64,000 nt of DNA from Knufia peltigerae (Eukaryota; Ascomycota; Eurotiomycetes; Chaetothyriales; Trichomeriaceae). Numbering within the stretch: position 1 is the stretch's first letter; every line of letters begins with the position of its first letter. Under the pieces are notes generated by a model. The model saw only the letters and a list, made by a program, of their open reading frames with translations. It made no database searches and was not told where the DNA came from. The position numbers and the translations under genes were made by a program. The stretch is from contig JAPDRN010000093.1 of NCBI GenBank assembly GCA_030247855.1, positions 62,001 to 126,000 on the forward strand, in the 5' to 3' direction. This document shows, one piece after another, positions 28,333 through 40,325 of this stretch.

Positions 28333-29829
28333 ATGACAACGACCGCGTTGCCCGCAGAGATGGCTCTGCGCCGAATGGGAACCACCGAATCCACCCCCAT
28401 GTCCTCGACCAACATCTCTCCTCTCGATAGTCCGAGATCCTCTCCCTCGTCAACCTCGTTGTCCTCTCTTGCGTCGGAGGATGCCCTTGAGCAGAAGAAG
28501 CCTGTCTTGGAAAAGAAGCAGCTGGTTGACACCTATGGCAACACCTTCGAGATCCCAGATTACACCATCAAAGACATTCACGATGCCATCCCCAAGCGTT
28601 GTTTCGACCGGTCTGCGGCCACTGGTCTCTACTATGTTGCACGAGACATCGTCTCTCTGGCGACCACCTTCTACCTCTTCAACCGATTCGTCACGCCAGA
28701 AACGGTCCCATCGACCCCGTTGAGAGCTGGTCTCTGGTTTTTGTACACCGTTGTGCAAGGTCTCTTCGGTACTGGCTTGTGGGTGTTGGCCCACGAATGT
28801 GGTCACCAATCCTTCTCCAAGAGCAAGGTTCTGAACGATACTGTGGGCTGGTTTTGTCACTCGGCGCTGTTGGTGCCGTATTTCTCGTGGAAGATCTCTC
28901 ACGGCAAGCACCACAAAGCAACTGGTCACATGGAACGAGATATGGTCTTCGTTCCATCCACCAGGCAAGAGTGGGCCACGAGGAAAGGCTACCTGCTTCA
29001 CCAGCTTGATGAACTTACCGAAGAGACTCCTCTCAACACCGCCTACACCCTGATCTCCCAGCAATTGGGAGGCTGGCCCATGTACCTGCTGACCAATGTC
29101 ACTGGTCACAACAAGCATGAGGTCCAACGTGAAGGACGTGGTGTCGGCAAGCAAAATGGCTTTGGCGGTGGTGTCAACCATTTCGATCCCAACAGCCCCT
29201 TGTACGAAGCAAAGGATGCCAAGTTGATCCTCCTCAGCGACCTGGGTCTTTTGATCACCGGAGCCATTCTTTTCTGGGTCGGCAAGACGTATGGATTCTC
29301 GAACCTTTTCGTGTGGTACCTGGCTCCGTACCTCTGGGTGAACCACTGGTTGGGTAAGTTTTGAAATGTGCAAGCATGAACATGGAATTTTAGGCTGACA
29401 AGATCTCAAGTGGCGATTACATTCTTGCAACACACCGATCCATCGCTCCCACACTACACACCCACCTCCTGGACCTACACTCGTGGTGCGGCCGCAACCA
29501 TCGACCGTGAATTTGGCTTCATCGGACGTCAACTCTTCCACGGCATCATCGAGACCCACGTCCTGCATCACTATGTCAGCGTGATTCCTTTCTACCATGC
29601 CGACGAGGCCAGCGAGGCCATCAAGAAGGTCATGGGCCGTCACTATCGCAGCGACACCCGCGGTGGACCTGTTGGGTTCATCAAGAGCATGTGGAACTCG
29701 ATGAGATGGTGCCAGTGGGTTGAACCCTTGGAGGGAACCACTGGCGATGAGGCTGGTGTCATGTTCTTCCGCAACCGAAATGGGCTGGGTCTGCCACCTG
29801 CCAAACTCCAGAAAGCTGCCTCAACCTGA
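28333..29829 (+). CDS. Delta-12 fatty acid (oleate) desaturase
   Basis: Exons 28333..29353 and 29411..29829 with a 57-nt intron; 479 residues. It inserts the second double bond into oleoyl lipids to make linoleate in the ER, using cytochrome b5. The three His boxes are present: HECGH (154-158), HGKHH (190-194) and HVLHH (390-394), which ligate the di-iron centre. YFSWKISHGKHH and the hydrophobic segments (about 98-118, 124-150, 295-345) fit the membrane desaturase fold. The Ser/Pro-rich N-terminus (about 18-48) is cytosolic. In fungi this class includes the odeA/FAD2 enzymes; separation from the delta-15/omega-3 relatives needs a tree. Upstream ATG MTTTALPAEM is the first in frame. Confidence 0.94.
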
Positions 29830-31321
29830 GCTGCTTTTGATTATGACTGCATTCCGCTCTGGAGTTTTTATGCTCTGAATTATGATTGACAGGGAAGGGA
29901 GGGGTTATTGGTGTTGCCTTTTGGACTGATTCCACAAAGTGGCTTGAGTAGAACATCAGCGAGAACTTTTAGACCGACAAAAAGAGAAAGACGACAGATA
30001 GACAAGATATCCCAAACCTGTCCATAGTATGATAAAAGACCGTACCCGTATGGAGTAACGTAAAAGAATGAGAATCAAAGAGAAGTACCTTTGTTCGAGT
30101 ACGAGCCCGAGTCCGAGGTTTTCACGTCTGGAGAGAGTTGAGCATAATTAGTACAGGAGAACAGAGTACCAGATGTGAAATCTACAAGAGTACGAAGACT
30201 CATAAGTCTACCTAATGAATGTCTCGGATGGTTAGATCCGGGCTGCTGTACAAGTACGCGGCCTTTGCATCATTTCTACTCCATCAGGCACGTACTGTAT
30301 CTTCCTTGATCGACGTGGGCCAACAACATTGGAGGGATTCAATGCTGCCCCTGGTACAAGGCTATCACTTGTTCGAGACCTTTTTGCGGAATACGAGTAC
30401 GAGTACGATGATACTGGATGTTTGATTTGCGGTTCTACTCGAAGAGATTCTTGTGATCAAGGACTCGTATTCGATCCGAGGAGACACTTCCATGCGGCCG
30501 AATGAATGTGAGGACTGACTAGGTAGGGGTTTGATGAGCCTCGTGATCTGAGGAGCAATTGTTCATAGCCGGCATCTAGTCAAATGCAAGACCGTCGAGT
30601 CGATATTTGTGGCGTAGTGTTCGGGTGTTCTAACAAAGTACCTGCCTCAGGCGGTGTCGTCCGTACGTGTCTAGGTACAAAAGAGGTAGTATAGCCACCA
30701 AAGCGTCGGGGGGGAGTTACGGCCATAACCTCCTCACTATTATTCGGAATTGTCTTTTAGCCGACTGGAGGGAGTCAGCCATGATCTCAATGGACCACTC
30801 AGTGTACAGCCATATTCGAATCAGTCAGCTCTCGCTCAGCCTCTCTCCGCCGCCCGCTCCCTAAACACTTCTCCGTAGTACGCACGTTGCAACAACATCG
30901 CCCCTCGAATAGTTCTGAACAGGGCGAAAATTCTCCCGACACAAGTCGACTTGCATATGTAGAAGAACTTCGGCCATAAGGAACATCTACGAGTATCTGT
31001 ACGGAGGACCTCCATGGAGAAAGAATGCCCAGGACTTCGCGCTCCTAACCTCATACAGCTAAAGTCTTTCCACGACATTGCTCCGTAATTGTTGGGATGA
31101 AGCGATGATCTGCGGCCGACTTCCACACCGGGGTACTTTCATATTGCGTATATAAGTATGCTGTCGTTTTCCTCGTGTTGCATGGCACAAATTGAATCAT
31201 TCTTCTTGTACACTGTATCCCGTGACCCTCTCGTGGTAAGGAAGAAATAAATCAACAAAAGCAAAAAAGAATTACGTTACCCTTGCGTTCTCACCAGGAA
31301 GCAACACCACATCTCGCAAAC
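29830..31321. other. 1.5-kb intergenic region
   Basis: Between two plus-strand genes. It has several GAGTACGAG-type short repeats (30096, 30398 and nearby) but no gene that I can support. Confidence 0.5.
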
Positions 31322-32300
31322 ATGGGTTTTCAAAGTGAACTGCCTGGATCGACCAAGCGTCCCAAGTCTCAACTTCGCCAACAACCAGGGAACGAAGCAT
31401 TATTTTATGTACGTACTTCCTCCACTCCAAACACTGCCATTTCTGGGATGTGTGCGCAATACTGACCGTGACCAACAAAAGATGATCCGCAACACATTTT
31501 CCATCTCGACATGGCTTCTGGCGGGAGCGCTGTTACAATCCCTCGTCGTCTTTATCATCCCCCGCTTCTACGCCATGCTGCCTTCGATCCTCATCCTGGG
31601 CGGACGTCTCGTCAACACCCTCGCCATCACGTACGGACTCAAGGAGAATCCGTACCTCAAGGGGTCCATCCACGGACGAACCTCGCCTCAGATCCCGGAC
31701 GAAGACGGTAACTTTCACCAAGAATCGTCGGCCGAAAAAGTGGTCGTGTTCCTGTTGGGGTTCAAGTCGAACCACCCCATGGGTTTTCTGACCCCAAAAG
31801 CCACGACGGTCGGAAGCTACTTTAACAAGATGATCAAGGATCTCGAGAAGAATTCCCCGGGGTCCGGTTACTACGGTGGATCGTCGTGGCAGAACCAGGC
31901 CGCCAACGGAGCACCCGAAAACTTGATCGTCACGTACTGGCGGTCGACCGAGGACATTCACAAGTTCGCGTACGGTCCCGTGCACCGCGAGGCTTGGGAC
32001 TGGTGGAACAAGGTAATCAAGGAGGTCGACCACATCGGCATCAACCACGAAATCTTCGAGGTGGACAAGAAACACTGGGAGGGCATTTACGTCAACTTCC
32101 AACCTACCCTGCTGGGCGCGACGACGTATCTGAGAAAGGGAGACAAGATGATCGGTGGCAATGTCGACGATGAGTGGATTTCGCCTCTGATGGACGCGAG
32201 GAGAGGCAAGTTGAGGAGTAGCGCCGGGAGATTGGGAAGAGACCCCACGCAGTTGTATGATCAGTATAAAGTCAAGGAAGGGGATGTCATGGTTGCTTGA
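31322..32300 (+). CDS. DUF4188 domain protein
   Basis: Exons 31322..31408 and 31482..32300 (73-nt intron); 301 residues. One membrane segment (about 36-70, STWLLAGALLQSLVVFIIP) precedes a soluble domain with VVVFLLGFKSNHPMGFL, LIVTYWRSTEDIHKFAYGPVHREAWDWW, and NHEIFEVDKKHWEGIYVNFQPTLLG. This is the DUF4188 fold, a ferredoxin-like alpha/beta-barrel family related to antibiotic monooxygenases and aldoxime dehydratase-like proteins. The conserved His/Trp-rich motif HREAWDWW probably lines the active pocket. No biochemical function is established. It lies between the desaturase and the CoA-ligase on the same strand, but distances of about 1 kb give no evidence of co-transcription. Confidence 0.82.
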
Positions 32301-33118
32301 TGGTTGTACTTTGCACTGTTGTGGATGTGGTGAGATGATTGAGTAAAAAGGATTGACAAGGAAAGGTAATGATCCATGAATATATAGTAATATTGAGGTC
32401 AGTTCAGTTAGGTAGTCATGAACAATGACAAGCATAGCGATGGGAATTTTAATGACGGAGTACAACCCAGGTAATAGTTGGTTGTTGTTGGTTGCTGGTT
32501 GCTGGTAACTCTTTGCTCATGCATGTCAATGTCAATTGAATACGAGTACGGATACGGGTACGACGACACTCAGATCCTCTCGCCAAACCTTCCTCCTCGG
32601 TTAAAAATTGAGCCTCGGTACTTTTCCCAACTTTCTCTCCCCCAGAGAAATGACTCCAGCTTCATCACTTTCCCCCTCGACGATGTGCCAATTGATAGGC
32701 TGATATCAGAGCCGTCGGTGGATTCAAATCATCCGGCACTGCCACTACGAGGTTCTACCTTTCTGTTGTGTACTGTAGGTCTCGCTACAACTACCGCTGT
32801 CGCGTCGACGAGGAACTCATATAGTCGTCGGCCCTCGGTCTATTTATTCCGTCTTCCTATGCATTGCACATTCATACACAAAGATTGACACAGGAATATA
32901 TTACACACGTACTCGGAACTTGGTACCTGGTTTTATATCGAACTTCTGCTGCCTCCGACGACGCATCACTTTGTTCTTCTTCCCTTTACTGACGAAACCT
33001 ACACTCATAATACCTAGAAAATTTACTGTAAATACTAAACAGTCTCGATCCCACCGCATAAAACCCTACACACGGACACATACACACAGATCTACAAGCA
33101 AGCACTACTACCGCCAAA
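32301..33118. promoter_or_regulatory. Promoter region of CoA-ligase gene
   Basis: 0.8-kb spacer with GACGGAGTAC at 32455 and a GAATACGAGTACGG repeat near 32536. No gene is seen. Confidence 0.45.
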
Positions 33119-34909
33119 ATGCCATACAAATCTCGTTGGACCGTCGACGTCCCCGAGTGTTCTCTACCGACATTTCTATTCGAATCTCCCTCTGCACCAC
33201 TAGGTTCGAAACGATGTTTCTCGGAAGCAGCCCGTCCAGAGACGCACTATCTGACTCGGGAGTCGTTCCGTCTCTGGTCGCAGCGGTTCGGGCTTGGTCT
33301 TCGCCGGTCACCACATTTCCAAAAGGGCGATCGGGTTCTCCTATTCAGCGGCAACGACATGTTCGTCCCGGTCGTGTTCATGGGCGTTTTGTGTGCGGGC
33401 GGCATCTTCTCCGGCGCAAACCCGACCTTCACACCTCGCGAACTGGCCCATCAACTTCGCGACTCGGGAGCCACCTACCTCCTCTGCGCCGACGGAAGTA
33501 TCGACACGGGCATCGAAGCCGCCAAGCTTGCCGGTCTCGGTTCCGACCGCGTGTTCGTGTACAATGCGCGAATCTACGACGGTCCGCAACCGCCGCTCAA
33601 GGGATGTCGGTACTGGGGTGATCTGATCGCGTCCGCCGACGACGCCAAGGGTTTTGCGTGGGACGACCTCAAAGGTCCGGGGGAATGTGACACCACCCTC
33701 GCACTCAACTACTCCTCCGGCACCACCGGCGTGCCCAAAGGTGTCGAGATCACGCACCGGAACTACATTTCCAACACGGTCCAAGTGGCCCTGATATCGC
33801 AGCAGCATCCGGACTACGAGGCTCGCAACGCCCGGGCGAGCTGGCTCTGTTTCCTGCCCCTGTACCACGCGTACGGGCAGACGTATTTCGTCGCGGGGGC
33901 CTTCAACCGTCAAGTCCCCGTGTACGTCATGCCCAAGTTCGACTTTGAGAAGATGCTAGAGTACATCCAGCGCTTCCGGGTGACGGATCTCGCCCTCGTA
34001 CCTCCCATCGCGGTCCTGTTGGCCAAACACCCCGCCGTGGAAAAGTACGATTTGAGCAGTGTGGAGAACGTCGGGTGTGGTGCGGCGCCCTTGGGTAGGG
34101 ACGTGTGTGTGCAGATTGAGAAGAGGTTGGGGAGAGGGATTAACGTGAAACAAGGGTGGGGGATGACTGAGTGAGTATTTCCCGTGTCCGTACCCTGTAC
34201 ACGCGTGGTTTGGTCATACTACCAGTACTACATTTGGATCGATCGCTGACCGCCGTGCGACTTGACCATCTACAGATGCACATGTTCCCTCCTAGGTTGG
34301 GACGTCATGGCGACCTCGACCTCTGCGGCCGTCGGCGAACCCAACGCCAACTGCACGGCCATGATCGTGTCGGAGGACGGGGGGCAGGAAATCGCGTCCC
34401 GGGGTCCCCGGCACGTCGGGGAACTGTGGTGCCGCGGGCCGAACGTCATGAAGGGCTACTGGCGCAACCCCAAGGCCACGGCCGAGACGCTCACGCCCGA
34501 CGGGTGGTTGAAGACGGGCGACATCGCGTACGTCGACGAGGCGGGCATGTTCCACATCGTCGACCGCAAAAAGGAACTCATCAAGGTGAAGGGGAACCAG
34601 GTGGCCCCCGCCGAACTGGAGGCCCTGCTGCTCGAGCACGACGCCATCGCCGACGCCGCCGTCATCGGCATGCCGACCCAGGACGGCGACGAGGTCCCCC
34701 GCGCGTTCGTGGTGAGGCAGCCCGGGAGGGACGTGACCGAGAACGAGGTCAAGAAGTTCATCGAGGGCAAAGTGGTGAGGTACAAGTTTTTGAAGGGCGG
34801 CGTGGAGTTTGTCGATGCCATACCAAAGAACCCCAGCGGGAAGATCTTGAGGAGACAGATCAGGGACGCCGCGAAGGAGAGGTTACGGAAAGAGGGTGCG
34901 AGATTATAG
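33119..34909 (+). CDS. 4-coumarate-CoA ligase-like acyl-CoA synthetase, peroxisomal
   Basis: Exons 33119..34170 and 34276..34909 (105-nt intron); 561 residues. Activates a carboxylic acid as acyl-AMP and transfers it to CoA. ANL-superfamily motifs are all present: the P-loop-like SSGTTGVPKGVEITH, the Tyr-Gly block LYHAYGQT, QGWGMTE just before the intron, GWLKTGDIAYVDEAG, DRKKELIKVKGNQVAPAELE, and the catalytic Lys in PKNPSGKILRR. The last residues are ARL, a type-1 peroxisomal targeting signal, so it acts in the peroxisome. Fungal members activate phenylpropanoids, phenylacetate or medium/long-chain acids; the specificity code cannot be read here with confidence. The exon 2 GC content is high, mostly G/C in third positions. 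Confidence 0.9.
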
Positions 34910-35223
34910 TGCATCTGATTCACCGTCTAGATGTGTGTATGTATATATATATATATATACACTCTCGGGCTCGGCTTTTTTGGAGTGTTTTGGATGCATC
35001 AAGGTGCCTCAACAGGTCGGTAAAGAGAGACCACGGTATATACTATTATCTAGGGTATCTATCCAGGTTTTGCCTATGATAGATGAAAAAGATGAAAAGA
35101 GAGTGTCAGACTGTACTGTATTCAGCACCACTTTGTGTCTCCTGTTTTTCTCCTCTGGAGTCTCCTCCAGTTGGACCGTTTCCGAGTTTCTTGGTCTCCC
35201 ATCTTACCTTGTTTCCAGCTAGG
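34910..35223. other. Convergent 3' region with (TA)n
   Basis: 314-bp spacer between two convergent stops, with a (TA)9 run at 34942-34959. No gene is present. Confidence 0.6.
34942..34959 (+). repeat. (TA)9 microsatellite
   Basis: Perfect TA dinucleotide run in the 3' flank of the CoA-ligase gene. Confidence 0.9.
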
Positions 35224-37302
35224 TCACGGCAGCATCTGAGCCCTCCTCACCAACTGATGGTCGATCTGATCCTCGGTCAGTGGCACGTAGTCGAACCCGC
35301 CGGCGAAGTACGTGTCCTGAGTACTGAACCCGGCGTCGTCGTCCAAGCTGTCGATCCTACCCAGCAACTTCTCGAGGTGCCTCAGGGCCACCCCGGGTTG
35401 ATACCCGGGGACCTCGTGACCGGAGAGTTCGACGGTACAAAAGATCAATCCTCGGTCTTCGGTCCATTTTCCCAGGGTCCCGTTGCCGGATTGAGCCACC
35501 ACACCTTGAGGGTAGTACGGGACGACCATGTCGTTCTCGAGGGGTTTCGAGAACCCCTGGGCGCCGTTCCAGGTGAGGTTCTGGAGGGCCATCAACGAGC
35601 CGTTCACCATCAACACCATGTCGAGAGTCCCGTGACCGACGATGACGTTGTTGGTACGTTCGATCACCTTCCCCAGGGGTCCACCGTTGTTGGCCGAAGG
35701 GGGGGACCTGTCGATCCCGCCGGCGAAGACTTGGGTCCTTGGTGAACAAATGTCCCATTCGAAGGCCGACCCGTTTTTCGCCGTGGGCGCGTGGATGGCC
35801 TTTTGGACGTCCGGGCGCGTGAAGTACCCGGCGGGAGATCCGGGGGCGTTGGTGTGGTACGGGTCACCTATGATGTCGCTGGGGTACTGACAAGGTTGAC
35901 CGACGTAGTAAATGTTGAAACATGGGTTGAGTTGGCTGATGTCTATTACCAAGAAAAGAAAAGAAAAAATCAGTGAGCGTTGTGTGTGTGTGAGAGAGAG
36001 AGAGAGAGTGGTGAGGGAAACCGAAAAAAAAGGAAAAGGGATAGATCACAAAAATACATACAAGCTTGAACAAAGTATTGCAAATAACAACTGTCGTTTC
36101 CGAAACTACTCAACGTGGTTGACGTTGCGTTGAGTTGTAGAATTTCGGGAACCTTGATGGGTCCTTTCGGTGGGAACGTGTTTGTTTGTTCCATCAAATC
36201 GGTGAAGCCGCATTGATCGGCATATTCGTTCAGTTGCTCGAAAACATCTTCTTCGAATGGGAACCTGTGAGGATGAGATTGATTAGTGTACTTGTACGAG
36301 AGCGGCGAAACAGGACAAGAGGAGGAGTGCGTGTCAATTGTAGTCGGTACGTACAAATTCTTATTAGCATTGACAAATTCGATAACTGGAGCATTGTCTC
36401 CCAAAGTCCTGTCACCTAGGATTGGATCATAAATCAAGATGCCAGTGACGTTGTAATAATCGGAAGCATTTTTCCCGGTAGTGTTGAGCATTGCTTCGGC
36501 GATGTATGGGACCTGCATGTTTTCCACCAGGTTAGAAAAAGAGATCTTCGTCGAGCGTGAAAAGTAGAAGGGTGAAGAGTCCCAGATTTCTGAAGAGGGT
36601 CAAAAGGAAACTGGATCGTACATAATTCCCAGCATAACTTTCACCTGTGATGGAAATTTTTCGACCTTTCATATCGAATGTATCAATGAAATTCTTCCAG
36701 AATCCCAGAAACTGTTGAGCCACTCCCAGTTCGTCTTGATTGTCGCCATCTATAATACAACAACAAGAATTAGCAAACCTCTCCCAAAAAAAAGAATCGC
36801 AGCAAGCAAAGAGCACAGTCGGTCTCAGAAGAAGAGAATACATACCACCATGGGCACTCGAAAAGGCGGTCCCGGCAGGTTGTTCGACCCAAATGACGTT
36901 GGTCAAGTTCGTCCACGAATAAACGTTCCGGATCGGTGCGAGTTGTCCACTCTGCCAACTGATGGGACCGTTTTCCTGCAAAAACCCCATAAGAGACGAA
37001 CATCCCGGTCCGCCGTTCAACCAGATGACGATCTCGTCGTCCGCGGCCTCGTTCTCAGACGGGACGAACCAGAAAAAGAGTTCTTGACCACCCGCTTTGT
37101 CTCCGATGGGCATCAGACCGGAATAACTCTCGCCGATGTCGAAGGGGATGTCGGGCAAGTTGGCCCCGTCGACGGAGTACGGTCGAGTTTTGTTGGTCAG
37201 GAATTTGTGAGTGTCGTTGGCCGCCCGTGGGAGCAAGGGGTGAGGTATGGCCGAGATTGTCGTCGACAAGGCCAAGATGGCCAACAAGGATGAGAAGTAC
37301 AT
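35224..37302 (-). CDS. Secreted serine carboxypeptidase (peptidase family S10)
   Basis: Five exons: 36846..37302, 36622..36749, 36355..36512, 36062..36264 and 35224..35942; 554 residues. It removes C-terminal residues from peptides at acid pH. A signal peptide covers about 1-18 (MYFSSLLAILALSTTISA), followed by a short propeptide-like stretch. The oxyanion motif WLNGGPGCSS is followed by the catalytic Ser 190 in GESYAGNY. Asp 423 lies in GHGTLD and His 491 in LSGHEVPGYQP, completing the triad. Several N-x-T/S sites suggest glycosylation. It resembles the fungal extracellular or vacuolar carboxypeptidases close to S1/CpdS rather than yeast CPY. Introns are 119, 90, 109 and 96 nt, longer than elsewhere in the window; the last contains a GT/GA repeat. 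Confidence 0.92.
35981..36008 (+). repeat. Compound (TG)n(AG)n microsatellite in intron 4
   Basis: About six TG units followed by about eight GA units, inside the fourth intron of the carboxypeptidase gene. Confidence 0.85.
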
Positions 37303-40300
37303 TGTGATCGTGGTCCACAGGACAGGGGAATTCGTAATCAAGACACAATGGTAGCGATGTGTGTTCGTATGCGTAACACTTGTCGGGGAGATTTTTTGCT
37401 CTCGTGTAACACACAAGACAAGGCAGAAAAAAAGAAAATAAACCTCACCGCAAACAAAAAGAGATGGAATAGGGAGATCAAGAAGAACAAATACTATTCC
37501 ACGTGGTGCATCGGACTCAATAGTCTAGAACGATTGATTTTACTCAGCTTGCTCTCAAGACGCCGCCATTGACTTCTTTGGGAATGCAAAACCCTTTGAC
37601 CGTGTTGAGGAAGGCTTGAGAGTATAGACTCGAACTTTGGTGCGATGCTAGACCACTCTCGACCCTGTCGGGTACGATCTTTGCAAGTCTCTCCTAAGAG
37701 GCTAGAAATGGAAAAGATGATGTGAATGGCTTCACGAGGCGCGCCTGAAGCTTCATAGTAGCATACTTAGCGAAGCATCGATATATTGGCCGTGGCTTCG
37801 AGACGGGACCTTTGTCAGGCTTAGCGAGTTGCTTCGCCCGACCCAAAAAGATCGAAGTCTCACGACCTGCGGACCAAGATGGTAAGAATCAACTGCTGCC
37901 AGATACATCGTGGTCGGTCGAGTTCGTCGGAGTAGAATGGAACTTTGCGGGGTGGTTCGTGAGGTCGATAGCAGGTGGAAGCTTGGATCGTCAACTGGCA
38001 CCACGACCAATGAAATATTGGAAGGCGGACTCTTTATTTGGAAATGACTAGTGTTTATTGAACTCGGCCACACCTCAGTCTCAGCACCGTATTCTTTTTG
38101 AGAAGTCGCGATGGACAATACGAAAGCAGAGATGCGCATATGGTCTTGCTCTCAAGAAAGTCTGGAATATTATCACGGATGAAGAATGATGGCTGGGAAG
38201 CGAATCGGGAATAATTGATCCGCAGCCTCGTCGGGATCCACAATTCGTGATTGGTGGGTGATGGATACGGAGGAGTATTGGGGCAACAAATGCAGGATCC
38301 AGGCTATGGACATGAATTGCGTTGACCATAAATTGCAGAGCGGTAGCATATCCATATCCGGATCAGGGTGAGACAGAGTAGCAGAATTTCAGGACTCATA
38401 TCTATATAAGCAAAATCCTCAATCAAGGCCTTCCTGCGTTTCCGCTTCTTCACTCACCCCAGCCCTGTTTCTGTCCTTCCGAACGGTAGGGTACTACTAT
38501 TTTTGGTCGTCGGCTCTGACAGCTGAGATGTTATCCTTGCGGTATCAGGGAAAGTTAGATAAATTCACAAAGTCTTGCGGAATCAGCTTGAGGGCTGCCC
38601 TGATAGCGACGAGAACAGTACAGATCATCTCATCCCCTGAAAAGTCTGAACTGATGCTTGATGAGCAGGCATATATATCCCAAGCGGTAGCGAGGATGAA
38701 AATTCTGGGTTGGAAGGTCTTTTAACAGCAGCCCATTATTGGGCTAGAATAACTGTACAACATCATGGAAAACGTCCATGCCCACATATCGATTGTTTGG
38801 TGTTCTTCCTTCTTGATGCCCGTACCATGTTCAAGTTCAGCCATACTATGATGAGACGCTCAAACTCTTCCTAGACCGCCGCGAGATCAAGCACACCACT
38901 CATACAACCAGGTCTGCCAAATCCTGTCACCGAGTTGGCGACCACCTTGTTCCTCTCCATCTGCCGTTGTGGGACTGAAGTAGACCATCATCCTTCTATG
39001 AGGGGACGGCGGTGTCGTGGACATTGTGAATACCCTTGCTTCCGTTCGAAACCGAGGCAGCGATGATATTGATCTTAGTCGCCTTCGGTGTCTATCAAGG
39101 TTCCCGTACACCGGGCTGAGTGGGCGATTGGCTGCTTCTCCCCCCAGCTATGTGTATAGCAATCTCCCGACGCCCGTCGATTTGTCGTCTAACAAGCTTG
39201 ATAAGTTGCTAACTTGCCGCGTCAACCGAAATGCTCACCACGATATTTTCCGTGACAGCTTGGTTTCAGCATAGATGAAACGACTGGATAGTCTGATGAA
39301 CTACCCCGCAAGGTATGCAGATGACTTTGCCTTGTTGGTGTATCTTGACGGGCATTCATCAATGACCGAAAGGACTCTTGGACCAACCTCTCCGGGTGTA
39401 GCTTTTGGTTCGATGAATCGATAAACTGTTGAATAGAATCCAACAAGCCAGAATTCGACCTCGAACTTTGACTTTCACCTCAAAGTCGGCATCACAGCGA
39501 TCTTCGTCGACATATCAGTCTGGCTGTCAGAGGCAATATAGGGGCGTTGGGGGTGAAAGTATTTCCGACTGTCTTTTCAGTCGATTTTATGACGAAACAA
39601 ATTCAGCTGTCCCGGGGAATGAGCTCAAGTGAGCGCCAGTCCAACTTCAGCGTGCCACGGACTGACCTATTCATCTCTTGGAGACAAGTACATAAATTGT
39701 GTCCTGAGCCGCACTCCTTCTGTTCAACCAAAAAACGATATGACGGCTTCTTCATCACTGCATCGACGAGAACAAGGCCGTCATGTCGGCTGGTAACTCT
39801 TGCCTCCGGGTCCAACGGGTCCGAATTGACACAGACAGCGAGACTCCATCTCTGGTATTGGTCTGAACTGGCTTTCGGGGTGTCCGTGATAGCAGCGGCT
39901 TCCACACATGGCTTGGCTTCCTGTTGTTTCCCCAGAGCAACGTCCATAGAAGCAATGCATCCTATACCTCGTTCTCCGCATCCCCCCCCTGAGTGTGGGG
40001 GTTGGATGCCAACCATATGCAAGCCCCGCAAGGTGTTTTTGACAAAGGATCATCGTGACAAAGCACCTCATCAACGTGGGTGATGATGCCATTCTCCCAT
40101 CACAGGCCCGAGGTCTTGTATCGGGGTCTTGTCTCGGGATTTACAGTAAGGCCTGTTTCCCACCTCATCGATGTACAGTACGCTGCCTTTTGATGGACCC
40201 CGCACTTCATACACCCTCCATAAAGGACTAACATTGTCCCATATCCGGGTCGGAAATTCATCCTTTGCCTCATCCTTCAAGACAATAGTTCAAGAGTATT

Positions 40301-40325
40301 GAAGAAGAATTCAGAAGCCACAGAT
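37303..40325. other. 3-kb gene-poor region
   Basis: Between the carboxypeptidase start (-) and the oxygenase start (+), so it carries both promoters. Frames are short and overlapping with no domain I recognise. A frame at 39275-39424 contains MNYPARYADDFALLVYLDG, reminiscent of reverse-transcriptase motif C, possibly a worn retroelement fragment; see findings. A CACGTG site is at 37500. Confidence 0.4.

Noticed and set aside
28450..29643. Long 397-codon antisense frame over the desaturase
   Set aside because: It is a mirror of codon bias in the desaturase, with no domain.
31533..32465. 310-codon antisense frame over the DUF4188 gene
   Set aside because: Antisense shadow of a GC-biased gene, no recognisable motif.
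34171..35079. 302-codon frame over exon 2 of the CoA-ligase
   Set aside because: Arg/Gly/His-rich shifted frame; the true frame has all ANL motifs.
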